A DNA stretch of 64,000 bases from UJ101 sp047975265 (GTDB lineage: Bacteria > Bacteroidota > Bacteroidia > Flavobacteriales > UJ101). Positions within the stretch are counted from its first letter, which is position 1; the number at the start of each line of letters is the position of its first letter. Under the pieces are notes generated by a model that saw nothing but the letters and a program-made list of their open reading frames with translations, was not told the origin of the DNA and searched no databases. Below, piece after piece: positions 43,088 through 51,917 of the stretch. Both the position numbers and the translations under genes were made by a program. The stretch covers positions 1 through 64,000 of the forward strand of contig JBKEDE010000010.1 in the NCBI GenBank assembly GCA_047975265.1. Reading direction: 5' to 3'.

Positions 43088-44806
43088 CTAATCCAATTTC
43101 ATATCGGCAATAATTTCTTCTATTTTTCTTTGTAATTCTTGTTGGACAACCGGAAAATCTTTTGGATTTTTTAGTTCTCCCTTTACACTAAAATAAAATT
43201 TAATTTTAGGTTCAGTTCCTGAAGGTCTTGCTGCTACTTTAGTACCGTTTTCCGTATAATAAATCAATACGTTGGATTTAGGAACATCAAGCATCGTTTC
43301 CTTGCCGGTTAATCTGTTTTTACTAATACTGGATTGATAATCATTGATTTGAACTACTTTGGATCCTAAAATTTCATGTAAAGGATTTTCTCGCAACTGA
43401 ATCATGATGCTTTTAATTTGTTGAGCACCATCCAATCCCTTTTTTACCAAAGCAATTAAATGCTCTTGGTAACAACCTACTTGGGCATAAACTTTAGCCA
43501 GTTCGTTGTAAAAAGAACTTCCGTTTGTTTTTGCAACGGCAGCAATTTCACAGGCTAATAAAGTGGAAGTAACAGAGTCTTTATCGCGAACAAAATCCCC
43601 GACCATATAACCAAAACTTTCTTCACCGCCACCAATAAAATCCTCTTTACCTTCTGCATCATGAATCATTTTACCAATCCATTTAAAACCGGTTAATCCG
43701 GCTTTGCAAGTAACATGATAATGTTTGGCTAAATCAAAGAAAACATCAGAAGTTACAATGGTTGATCCAATAAATTGTTTTCCATTGATTTTCCCTTCTT
43801 TCTGCCATTTTTGTAATAAATAATCGGTTAAAACAACATTGGTTTGATTTCCATTTAAAAGAATCATCTTTCCATTAAAATCACGAACAGCAATTCCTAA
43901 GCGATCTGCATCAGGGTCAGTCCCGATAACAATATCTGCATTGATTTTATCAGCTAAATCAATGGCCATTTTTAAAGCTTCGGGTTCTTCCGGATTGGGC
44001 GATTTAACCGTTGAAAAATAAGGATCAGGATTGGCTTGTTCCTCTACAATATGCACATCGGTAAAGCCTGCTTTTTCTAAAGCGAAAGGGATAGTTTTGA
44101 TGGCAGTTCCATGAAGTGATGTAAAAACAATTTTAACCTTGTCTCGTCCTGTTTTTTCTTTGGATATAGATGAAATAGAGGTTTTTATAAAGGCTTCATC
44201 TAGCTCATTGCCTACATATTCAATTAAGTGGTTGTTCCCGTTAAATAAAACATCTTTTACTTGGGTATTATTTACTTCATTAATGATTCCGTTGTCATGA
44301 GGAGGAACGATTTGAGCTCCGTCATTCCAATATACTTTATATCCGTTGTATTCGGGAGGATTGTGTGAAGCAGTCAGAACAATTCCTGCATCACAGCTGT
44401 AATGACGAACAGCAAAAGAAAGCATAGGTGTAGGACGGAATCCATCGGTTAAATAAACTTTAATACCGTTTGCAGACAGGATGTTTGCTACGATTTTAGC
44501 AAAAGATTCACTGTTGTTTCTGACATCATGGGTAATGGCTACTTTTAGCGATTTGTTTTTGACTTCATTTTTGAGATAATTAGCCAATCCTTGAGTAGCT
44601 AACCCTAAAGTGTATTTATTTAACCGATTGGTTCCTACGCCCATAATTCCACGCATTCCACCCGTTCCAAATTCTAAATTTTTATAAAAGGCTTCTTCTA
44701 AAGTTGCAGGGTCGTTATCGATTAAATGTTGTACTTCTTTTTGTGTTTCGGCATCAAATGCATCATTTAGCCAAATTTTTGCTTTTTCTAAAACAGCCTT
44801 ATCCAT
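43088..44806 (-). CDS. Phosphohexomutase (phosphoglucomutase / phosphomannomutase)
   Basis: A 572-residue alpha-D-phosphohexomutase that moves phosphate between C1 and C6 of hexoses. The phosphoserine motif is TASHNPPEYNGYK (about residues 141-153), the metal-binding loop is GTDPDADRLG, the sugar-specificity loop GGGEESFGYM and the C-terminal phosphate site RPSGTEPKIKFY. The length fits the PgcA/Pgm2-like group. It likely supplies glucose 1-phosphate (for RfbA) or mannose 1-phosphate (with ManA). Its start lies 8 bases after the lipoprotein gene on the same strand. Confidence 0.92.
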   Translation of the reverse strand: MDKAVLEKAKIWLNDAFDAETQKEVQHLIDNDPATLEEAFYKNLEFGTGGMRGIMGVGTNRLNKYTLGLATQGLANYLKNEVKNKSLKVAITHDVRNNSESFAKIVANILSANGIKVYLTDGFRPTPMLSFAVRHYSCDAGIVLTASHNPPEYNGYKVYWNDGAQIVPPHDNGIINEVNNTQVKDVLFNGNNHLIEYVGNELDEAFIKTSISSISKEKTGRDKVKIVFTSLHGTAIKTIPFALEKAGFTDVHIVEEQANPDPYFSTVKSPNPEEPEALKMAIDLADKINADIVIGTDPDADRLGIAVRDFNGKMILLNGNQTNVVLTDYLLQKWQKEGKINGKQFIGSTIVTSDVFFDLAKHYHVTCKAGLTGFKWIGKMIHDAEGKEDFIGGGEESFGYMVGDFVRDKDSVTSTLLACEIAAVAKTNGSSFYNELAKVYAQVGCYQEHLIALVKKGLDGAQQIKSIMIQLRENPLHEILGSKVVQINDYQSSISKNRLTGKETMLDVPKSNVLIYYTENGTKVAARPSGTEPKIKFYFSVKGELKNPKDFPVVQQELQRKIEEIIADMKLD

Positions 44807-44813
44807 TTTAATT

Positions 44814-45575
44814 TTATTCTTCGTTGGTTATAATATCCTCTGTTTCCATTCTATTTTTTTCAGAAATTTCTTTAATGGCAATCACTTCCGCCTGATCTTT
44901 GGTTCTAAAATCACGTGTGAAGTTTCCTTCTCTGTATTCTACCGTAGCATTATCCGTAGCAGATCCGCTGAGTTCTTTTGTTACAAAAAGTTTCAGCTCA
45001 GAGGTTCCTAAAACGTCCATATCAACTTCTTTGGCTTCAAAATTAAAGGCATTGATTTCAACTTCATCTTGGGCACTTATATCAAATGTATGCGTTTCTC
45101 CATAGAGTGTAGTTTCGGACTGATTATATGCTTTTAAAGTAAAATCTTTTGTATCAAAAGAAGCGTTTACCGTAGAGCTTTGATTGGTTTTTAAAAACAT
45201 TTCGTCTGCTTTAAAAGGTTCTTTGGTTGATAAAGAAACATTTTGTTCTAACTCCATTTTTTTCAAAACCGGCGTGTAAACATAAATATTGTAAAGTATT
45301 TTTTTTGAAACACTGCCGATTTCCTTAATAGTTAGAGATTCTCCGGAAATACTGAAGTCGATATTTTCAATCAGGTTTTCATCCATTTCAAATTTAATTT
45401 GAGAAGTTGGATTTTGCTGTAAAATAATTTTAAAATCGCCTTTTGCAAAAATTTGATTAAAATTATTCAGGTCAAAACTTTTTTCGATCACATTTCCGTT
45501 TCCCTCAATGGTTTTGTTGCAACCAATACACAGAAATAGCGTGATAAATGTAAAAAATATAGGTTTGAAATACAT
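44814..45575 (-). CDS. GIN-domain (DUF2807) lipoprotein
   Basis: A 253-residue protein with a lipoprotein signal (hydrophobic start, lipobox LCIGC with Cys at about 19) and the head GIN domain: IEGNGNVIEKSFDLNNFNQI followed by repeated short strands (beta-solenoid pattern) such as EPFKADEMFLKTNQSSTVNA and GTSELKLFVTKELSGSATDN. The domain is common in Bacteroidetes and its function is not established; adhesion and autotransport-like roles have been proposed. It is probably anchored in the outer membrane. It is followed by the phosphohexomutase gene. Confidence 0.82.
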   Translation of the reverse strand: MYFKPIFFTFITLFLCIGCNKTIEGNGNVIEKSFDLNNFNQIFAKGDFKIILQQNPTSQIKFEMDENLIENIDFSISGESLTIKEIGSVSKKILYNIYVYTPVLKKMELEQNVSLSTKEPFKADEMFLKTNQSSTVNASFDTKDFTLKAYNQSETTLYGETHTFDISAQDEVEINAFNFEAKEVDMDVLGTSELKLFVTKELSGSATDNATVEYREGNFTRDFRTKDQAEVIAIKEISEKNRMETEDIITNEE

Positions 45576-45619
45576 AGAAATTGTTATGTTATTTAATTAC
45601 AAATTTAATAAATATAATA

Positions 45620-46585
45620 TTATGAGTGAAGATTTAATTTTTCTTCAATTTGATAAAAATCTTGATTTTTTCGATTTTGCTGGATAATGATTTCACCTAA
45701 AAACCCTGCCAAAAAGAGTTGCGTGCCCAATATCATAACCGTCAATGCAATATAAAACCAAGGATTATCCGTTACCAAATTATATTCAAAACCCATGTTC
45801 ATTTTATATAATTTTGAAATACCGATGAATAAGGAGGAAAGAAATCCAAAAATAAACATTAGCGTTCCCAGAGCACCAAACAAATACATGGGACGACGAC
45901 CAAAACGAGTGATAAACCATAAGGAAATTAAATCAAGAAATCCATTGATGAAACGCTCAGTTCCAAATTTTGATTTGCCGTGTTTTCTGGCTTGATGCTG
46001 AACTATTTTTTCAGTAATATTTTCAAATCCTGCATTTTTTGCTAAAACAGGAATGTAACGATGCATTTCGCCGTATACATCAATGCTTTTAACAACGTTG
46101 GCATTGAATGCTTTTAGTCCGCAATTGAAGTCATGCAACTGAATACCTGAGGTTTTACAAGCTGCCCAGTTGAATAATTTAGAAGGCAGATTTTTGGTAA
46201 GTTTATGGTCGTAACGCTTTTGTTTCCAACCAGATACAACATCATAATTTTCATTTTTGATTATAAAGTAAAGTGCGGGTATTTCTTCAGGATTATCTTG
46301 TAAATCAGCATCCATTGTGATAATTACATCACCTTGGGTTACTTTGAAAGCAGCATTTAATGCTTGTGATTTACCAAAATTACGCTGGAATTTAATGCCT
46401 TTTACGGCAGTATTTTTTTCCTGCAATCCTCGGATAATTTCCCATGAACAATCTTTTGAACCATCATCAATAAAAATAATTTCATAAGAAAAATGATATT
46501 CTGTCATTACATTTTCAATCCAATCGTGTAATTCAGACAAGGACTCGGCTTCGTTTAATAAAGGAATGACAATTGATATATCCAT
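45620..46585 (-). CDS. Glycosyltransferase family 2, GtrB/DPM1-like, membrane-anchored
   Basis: A 321-residue protein with the GT2 domain opening ISIVIPLLNEAESL, IIFIDDGSKDCSW, the metal-binding MDADLQDNPEEIP and the DPM-type HDFNCGLKAFNANV. Two C-terminal transmembrane helices (MYLFGALGTLMFIFGFLSSL and FYIALTVMILGTQLFLAGFL) match enzymes that load a sugar onto a polyprenyl phosphate carrier. It sits 3 bases after the DUF4199 gene, so the two are co-transcribed. The sugar is not determined. Confidence 0.88.
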   Translation of the reverse strand: MDISIVIPLLNEAESLSELHDWIENVMTEYHFSYEIIFIDDGSKDCSWEIIRGLQEKNTAVKGIKFQRNFGKSQALNAAFKVTQGDVIITMDADLQDNPEEIPALYFIIKNENYDVVSGWKQKRYDHKLTKNLPSKLFNWAACKTSGIQLHDFNCGLKAFNANVVKSIDVYGEMHRYIPVLAKNAGFENITEKIVQHQARKHGKSKFGTERFINGFLDLISLWFITRFGRRPMYLFGALGTLMFIFGFLSSLFIGISKLYKMNMGFEYNLVTDNPWFYIALTVMILGTQLFLAGFLGEIIIQQNRKNQDFYQIEEKLNLHS

Positions 46586-46588
46586 AGT

Positions 46589-47092
46589 TTATCTGTTTCT
46601 AAAAAATAGAGCCATCATGAGAGAGGTTAAACCGTAAAACGGCAACATAATGGGGCATAAAAATACCAAAAATAAAAATGGGGCAGACAATAAATAATCA
46701 CTTTTATAAGAATCGATTAAAAATTGATTGTCTTCGTGCAGGTTTTCGGTATGGTTTAAATTTTCTAACAGACCGCTTCGGATGGGTTCTATACTTTCAG
46801 GATTAATCCAGTTAAAGAAAAAATAAAGAAAAATCATAAAAAATGCTCCAGCTACCATCTGTGTAATGTAAGCTACACTAAATGCTTTTCTGAAACCAAT
46901 TTCTTTTGTTTTTTGACTGAGTTTCCAAGTAGAAATGGTAGCAAAAACGACGAAAAGAGCAGGGAATAAGGTTATATTTACAATTGCAGAAGCGAATAAA
47001 AAATCTTTATAAAAGCCAAAGCGTACAATGAGAAAAATCACGATGCACAGGCACCCGAGTACAAGACCGTGGCGTATAAAAACAGACTTCAT
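46589..47092 (-). CDS. DUF4199 membrane protein
   Basis: A 167-residue protein with four hydrophobic segments, including GLVLGCLCIVIFLIVRFGF, ALFVVFATISTWKL, YITQMVAGAFFMIFLYFFF and FLVFLCPIMLPFYGLTSLMM. The KTKEIGFRKAFSVAYITQM loop between segments 2 and 3 is characteristic of the Bacteroidetes DUF4199 group. No function is known. It is directly upstream of the GT2 gene in the same unit, as it is in related genomes (from memory). Confidence 0.78.
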   Translation of the reverse strand: MKSVFIRHGLVLGCLCIVIFLIVRFGFYKDFLFASAIVNITLFPALFVVFATISTWKLSQKTKEIGFRKAFSVAYITQMVAGAFFMIFLYFFFNWINPESIEPIRSGLLENLNHTENLHEDNQFLIDSYKSDYLLSAPFLFLVFLCPIMLPFYGLTSLMMALFFRNR

Positions 47093-47138
47093 TTAAAAAA
47101 ATTATAAGGAACAAAGATAGAAATTTATTTTTTGTTTT

Positions 47139-47146
47139 TATATTTG
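47139..47146 (+). promoter_or_regulatory. SRP RNA promoter, -7 box TATATTTG
   Basis: A perfect TAnnTTTG box ends a few bases before the predicted RNA start. The expected -33 TTTG is not present. Confidence 0.55.
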
Positions 47147-47148
47147 CG

Positions 47149-47246
47149 GTGGCAAGTCCTGCACAACCAGCTCCCTCTGAATCCCCCAGGGTGGGAACAC
47201 AGCAAGGGTAAGAGGTTGTAGCGGTGTGATGCAGGTAGCTTGCCGT
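47149..47246 (+). ncRNA. ffs: Signal recognition particle RNA (small bacterial type)
   Basis: About 98 bases folding as one long hairpin: outer strands GGCAAG / CTTGCC, then CCTGCA / TGCAGG, with the conserved apical SRP domain CCAGG-GTGGGAACAC-AGCAAGG. The AGCA of the symmetric loop and the GGGAAC tetraloop-like region fit the Ffh binding site. Exact ends are estimated from the stem. It lies in the opposite direction to both neighbouring genes. Confidence 0.88.
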
Positions 47247-47257
47247 TTATAGAAATT

Positions 47258-48535
47258 TCAAAGTTTTAACGAATCATTTTCTTCTTCTAAATCTGAAATT
47301 TTTGATAGAGAAACAGAATCTTGGTTTTGTAATTCTTTATCAGTTTTTAAAGGATAATCTCCAAAATAACCTGCAAGACTCATCAGGGAATACATTTTTC
47401 GGGTGTATTTATTTCCCAAAGCAATGATAGCGGTAGAATCTTCTGCCAAATGTATATACGTCGAATTATTTCCGTGCCACCAGCCGTTGTGGTAAAAGAG
47501 TTTTTGTCCTGTATCCCACTCCATTAAGCGAATGCCTAGTCCATAATTTTTAACCCCTTTCTTTTCGTAACTATATCCTCTGTAAACTTGATTTTTTAAC
47601 GAATCGCTTAAAAAATTTTGGTTATAGGTTGCCAAATCAAATTTTAAAAGATCGCGAGGTGTCGAATAAATGTTTTTATCACCGTATATATCATCGAGAT
47701 AATTAAACTCGTATCGTGCATTACGCCAAGTGTAGGATTGACTGGCTGTTGCTGTATCTGTTTTATAGTTAAATACATACGTGTGATCCATGTGCAATGG
47801 TTTGAAAATCATTTCGTGCATGGCTTTTCGGTAATTTAATCCGGTGATTTTTTCAATAATTAAAGCGAGGACAGCATAGTTGGTATTGCAATAAGTAAAA
47901 CGTGTGTCGGGTGCGAATTGCAGAGGAAATTGATGTTGGGCTAATAAGTTTAAAATAGCTTGGTTGGATAATACCATGTGGTTGTCCCAAATTTTTTCAT
48001 CGGAAGTGAAATAGGCGTAATTGGGTAATCCTGACCGATGATTTAAAAGCGTTTTAATGGTTATTTCTTTATAAGGAAATGATGGAAGAATGGAGGAAAC
48101 CGATTGGTCTAAATGGAGTCTCTTTGTATCAATTAATTTTAAAACAGCCGTTGCGGTTAAAACTTTTGTGATGGAAGCAATATGAATGGGCGTATTGTAA
48201 TTTAATGAAATAGAATTTTCTCGATTGGAGAATCCTTGATAGTGTTCATAGATGATTTGCCCGTTTTTGGCAATTAGGAAACCACCGCTTAGACGAGGAT
48301 TATTGTCCAATGTATATTTTTGATAATCAATTATTTGTTGTTGTTTTTCTTTTAAAAATACTTTGGGTATTTTAGAAAAAGTTCCATTAAAAGGCTCTAT
48401 TCTTGGAAAAGGATTCGCCGATACCGTTTCTTCTTTAATAAGTTTCTTATAAGGAATCTCAGTTTTAGGAGTTTTTTTGCACGAAAAAAAAAGGAATAAT
48501 ACAAGGCTTCCTAAACTATATTTTAAGTAAATCAT
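47258..48535 (-). CDS. Serine hydrolase, beta-lactamase / penicillin-binding family, lipoprotein
   Basis: A 425-residue protein with a lipoprotein signal (FLFFSC, Cys near residue 19) and the class C beta-lactamase/DD-peptidase fold: nucleophile motif IASITKVLTA (Ser-x-x-Lys, about residues 120-129), TYCNTNYAV (Tyr-x-Asn) and HNGWWHGNNS in place of the KTG box. Such proteins include esterases and D-aminopeptidases as well as peptidases; the substrate is not visible. It ends 12 bases from the SRP RNA. Confidence 0.86.
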   Translation of the reverse strand: MIYLKYSLGSLVLFLFFSCKKTPKTEIPYKKLIKEETVSANPFPRIEPFNGTFSKIPKVFLKEKQQQIIDYQKYTLDNNPRLSGGFLIAKNGQIIYEHYQGFSNRENSISLNYNTPIHIASITKVLTATAVLKLIDTKRLHLDQSVSSILPSFPYKEITIKTLLNHRSGLPNYAYFTSDEKIWDNHMVLSNQAILNLLAQHQFPLQFAPDTRFTYCNTNYAVLALIIEKITGLNYRKAMHEMIFKPLHMDHTYVFNYKTDTATASQSYTWRNARYEFNYLDDIYGDKNIYSTPRDLLKFDLATYNQNFLSDSLKNQVYRGYSYEKKGVKNYGLGIRLMEWDTGQKLFYHNGWWHGNNSTYIHLAEDSTAIIALGNKYTRKMYSLMSLAGYFGDYPLKTDKELQNQDSVSLSKISDLEEENDSLKL

Positions 48536-48568
48536 TTTTTAAAATTAAAAGCTAAAGTATGAAATAAA

Positions 48569-48976
48569 TTACAAATTGTTCAACCCTATTTTTTTCTTGA
48601 TTTCGGGATGCTTAAAAAGATAGGAAACCACCCGAACGGAGTCGTTTTGAAAAAGATAAAGTTCTTCAATGGTTAAAGGAATAAACATCCGATTTTCGAT
48701 ATCATAAATGCCAAAAACTTTTGATTTATCTTCCCATAGAATTACTCCGTGGCGTTTTTGTTCATCCAAGGTGTAGGTAACGATGTCCAATTCGTAAATT
48801 TCCTGTTGGTTAATATCTTTAAAAGTTGTAAACTCGTCAATTTCACTATACGTAGGTTTCCCTTGTTTCCACCACAAGGGTTTTCCTCTGAATTTAAAAC
48901 CATGAGGCGTTTTATCAGCAAAACCGATAATTTCAGTATTTAATCTGAGGCGGTATTTTTTAATTTTTGGCATCAT
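48569..48976 (-). CDS. YopX-like hypothetical protein
   Basis: A soluble protein of about 135 residues. The centre TTFKDINQQEIYELDIVTY followed by HGVILWEDKSKVFGIYD resembles the YopX family of small phage-related beta proteins (pattern: KDxxGxEIYExDIV then GVIxW). The N-terminal half is basic and forms short strands. Start at 48976 or 48973 (adjacent ATGs) gives MMPKIKKYRL; the longer ORF adds seven unlikely residues. Function unknown; a phage origin is possible but no other phage gene is near. Confidence 0.55.
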   Translation of the reverse strand: MMPKIKKYRLRLNTEIIGFADKTPHGFKFRGKPLWWKQGKPTYSEIDEFTTFKDINQQEIYELDIVTYTLDEQKRHGVILWEDKSKVFGIYDIENRMFIPLTIEELYLFQNDSVRVVSYLFKHPEIKKKIGLNNL

Positions 48977-49467
48977 GTTAAAACAAATGTACTCCAAATA
49001 AAGTTGGAATCTCGTAATTAAAGATACGAATTTTTAATAAAAAAGAATTTTAACCTCCGCAATGCATTTATAAAATACTAAAAAATTGTTTAAATTTCTG
49101 ATTAAAACTATTGAAATTCAATAAATTAACTTGATAATTCTTAGAAAATTACGTAACGATTTGAAAAGTCAGGTATTTTTAAAACACACCATGAATGAAT
49201 GGAGTTTATAAAATAAACCAAAAGTAATATAATTCATTATTTTATACTTTGTAAAGAGGATTAAAAATAGTAAACGATTAAAATCTAGTGAAAAAAATTC
49301 CTCAATAGTTTGTTGGCATAACTATTGAAATAGAATTATACAGCTATCAAGTCTTTTATATTTAGTTAATTGAAAATCACTTATTTAAAATTAATCGAGA
49401 TAAATTTATGGAATAACTAATAAGGACAAATTGGCGTAGTATAAATAAATTCTAAAAAGAAAAACGT
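48977..49467. other. Intergenic region upstream of lon with a 9-N9-9 inverted repeat
   Basis: No ORF is supported. The notable element is TCAATAGTT-N9-AACTATTGA at 49302-49328, a perfect 9-base inverted repeat with a 9-base spacer, about 140 bases before the lon ATG. The spacing equals that of CIRCE operators but the sequence differs. Confidence 0.55.
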
Positions 49468-51891
49468 ATGTCATTTGACAAATTGTCATTTAATAATATG
49501 ATGGAGGAAGAAGCTGAATTCATTCCTTTAATGACCCAAGAAGAAGAGGAAGCATTACTAAATGAAGATATTCCTGATGTATTACCTATTTTGCCCATTC
49601 GGAATACGGTGTTGTTTCCGGGTGTAGTCATTCCTATAACCGCCGGTAGAGATAAGTCCATTACTTTAATTAAAGATGCACAAAATAAAGATAAAACAAT
49701 TGGAGTTGTTTCTCAAAAAGATATTATGGTCGAAGACCCGAAAAGTACCGATTTGAATCAGGTAGGAACGGTTGCAAAGATTTTAAGAATGCTTAAAATG
49801 CCTGATGGAAACATAACGGTTATCATTCAAGGAAAAAGACGGTTTGAAATTGATACATACATTGAGGAAATGCCTTATTTCAAAGCAAAGGTTCACCGAG
49901 TTGAAGAAGTTAAACATGAAGAAGAAGATGCTGAATTTAAAGCTCTTGTAGATAGTATTAAAGAAATTTCACTCCGAATTATCAAAGAAAATCCGGTAAT
50001 TCCTTCTGAAGCAGGATTTGCCTTAAAAAATATTGAAAGTCCTTCTTTTCTAATCAACTTTGTATCGTCTAACATGAATTTATCAGTAAAAGACAAACAG
50101 TTTTTGTTAGGAATTCATGATTTAAAAGAAAGAGCGACAGAAGTATTACGTTTTTTAAATTTAGAATTACAACAGCTTGAAATCAAGAATGATATTCAAT
50201 CTAAAGTCCGAACGGATTTAGACAAACAACAGCGTGAATATTTTTTGCATCAACAGATAAAAACCATTCAGGAAGAATTGGGAGGAAACTCATCGGAGGA
50301 AGAGTTTATGGAAATACGGAAACGTTCCAAAAAGAAAAAATGGGGAAAGTCTATAGCCAAGCATTTTGAAAAAGAGCTGAAAAAAATGCAACGAATGAAC
50401 TCGCAAGTTGCTGAATATACCGTTCAGCGTAATTATTTGGAATTTATTTTAGATTTACCTTGGAACAGCTATTCAAAAGATAATTTTGATTTAAAACATG
50501 CACAAAAAGTATTGGATAGGGATCATTACGGGTTAGAGAAAGTAAAAGAACGGATTATAGAACACCTGGCTGTTTTGAAACTTAAAGGAGATATGAAATC
50601 GCCTATTATATGTTTGTATGGACCTCCGGGTGTAGGAAAAACATCGTTAGGAAAGTCAATCGCTGAAGCTTTAGGTAGAAAATACCAAAGAATCTCTTTA
50701 GGAGGTTTGCATGATGAATCTGAAATCAGAGGTCATCGAAAAACATACATAGGAGCTATGCCCGGACGTATTTTACAATCGATTAAGAAAGCCGAAACTT
50801 CTAATCCGGTTTTTGTTTTGGATGAAATTGATAAATTGGGAAGAGGAACGCACGGAGACCCTTCTTCCGCAATGTTGGAAGTGTTAGACCCCGAACAGAA
50901 TAATGATTTTTATGATAATTATTTGGAAACAGGTTATGACTTATCTAAAGTGATGTTTATTGCTACTGCTAACCATATTGGCGAAATTCAACCGGCACTT
51001 CGAGATCGTATGGAATTGATCAATGTCAGTGGTTATACTCTTGAAGAAAAAGTAGAAATTGCTAAACGTCATTTACTTCCTAAACAATTGAAAGAACATG
51101 GTTTGGATGAAAACGCCTTGAATATAGGTGGTAAACAATTTGAAAAAATAATCGATGGTTATACCCGTGAAAGTGGTGTTAGAGCTTTGGATAAAAAAAT
51201 TGCCAAATTGGTTCGTTATGTCGCTAAGAGTATCGCTATGGACGAAGATTATGAAGTGAAATTATCACTCGAAAAAATAGAAGCTATTTTAGGTCCGGCA
51301 CGATTAGAACGCGATAAATATGAAAATAACCATGTAGCAGGAGTAGTTACAGGCTTGGCATGGACATCTGTTGGAGGAGATATTCTGTTTATTGAATCCA
51401 TCTTGTCAAAAGGAAAAGGGCAGATGAGCATTACAGGAAATTTGGGTAAAGTAATGAAAGAATCGGCAACCATTGCATTGGAATACATCAAAGCAAATCA
51501 TGAGTATTTTAAAATAGATTCTAAATTATTCGAAGAAAACAATATTCATATCCATGTGCCGGAAGGTGCTACACCTAAAGATGGTCCCTCGGCAGGAATT
51601 ACGATGTTAACATCATTAGTTTCAGCTTTAACACAACGAAAAGTAAAAGCACGATTAGCCATGACAGGTGAAATTACTTTAAGAGGAAAAGTTTTACCGG
51701 TGGGTGGTATTAAAGAAAAAATATTAGCTGCTAAAAGAGCCAGTATCAAAGAAATCATTCTCTGTGCAGAAAATAAAAGGGATATAGAAGAAATAGAAAA
51801 AGACTATCTAAAAGGATTGACTTTTCATTATGTAACTGAGATGAAAGAGGTTATTGACTTGGCAATTTTAAAAACAAAAGTAAAGAAATAA
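49468..51891 (+). CDS. lon: ATP-dependent protease Lon
   Basis: A cytoplasmic AAA+ serine protease of 807 residues that degrades misfolded and regulatory proteins. The N-terminal substrate domain starts at about residue 35 (LPILPIRNTVLFPG). The AAA+ domain has Walker A GPPGVGKTS and Walker B VFVLDEIDKL. The C-terminal protease domain has the catalytic Ser in PKDGPSAGITM and Lys in VGGIKEKILAAKRA. Length matches LonA. A long upstream region carries a CIRCE-like-spaced inverted repeat that may regulate it. Confidence 0.97.
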   Translation: MSFDKLSFNNMMEEEAEFIPLMTQEEEEALLNEDIPDVLPILPIRNTVLFPGVVIPITAGRDKSITLIKDAQNKDKTIGVVSQKDIMVEDPKSTDLNQVGTVAKILRMLKMPDGNITVIIQGKRRFEIDTYIEEMPYFKAKVHRVEEVKHEEEDAEFKALVDSIKEISLRIIKENPVIPSEAGFALKNIESPSFLINFVSSNMNLSVKDKQFLLGIHDLKERATEVLRFLNLELQQLEIKNDIQSKVRTDLDKQQREYFLHQQIKTIQEELGGNSSEEEFMEIRKRSKKKKWGKSIAKHFEKELKKMQRMNSQVAEYTVQRNYLEFILDLPWNSYSKDNFDLKHAQKVLDRDHYGLEKVKERIIEHLAVLKLKGDMKSPIICLYGPPGVGKTSLGKSIAEALGRKYQRISLGGLHDESEIRGHRKTYIGAMPGRILQSIKKAETSNPVFVLDEIDKLGRGTHGDPSSAMLEVLDPEQNNDFYDNYLETGYDLSKVMFIATANHIGEIQPALRDRMELINVSGYTLEEKVEIAKRHLLPKQLKEHGLDENALNIGGKQFEKIIDGYTRESGVRALDKKIAKLVRYVAKSIAMDEDYEVKLSLEKIEAILGPARLERDKYENNHVAGVVTGLAWTSVGGDILFIESILSKGKGQMSITGNLGKVMKESATIALEYIKANHEYFKIDSKLFEENNIHIHVPEGATPKDGPSAGITMLTSLVSALTQRKVKARLAMTGEITLRGKVLPVGGIKEKILAAKRASIKEIILCAENKRDIEEIEKDYLKGLTFHYVTEMKEVIDLAILKTKVKK

Positions 51892-51917
51892 GCTCCGCTT
51901 TATAAAAAAACTACTTT

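Noticed and set aside
49302..49328. CIRCE operator
   Set aside because: The spacing equals CIRCE but the arms do not match TTAGCACTC; reported only as an unknown inverted repeat.
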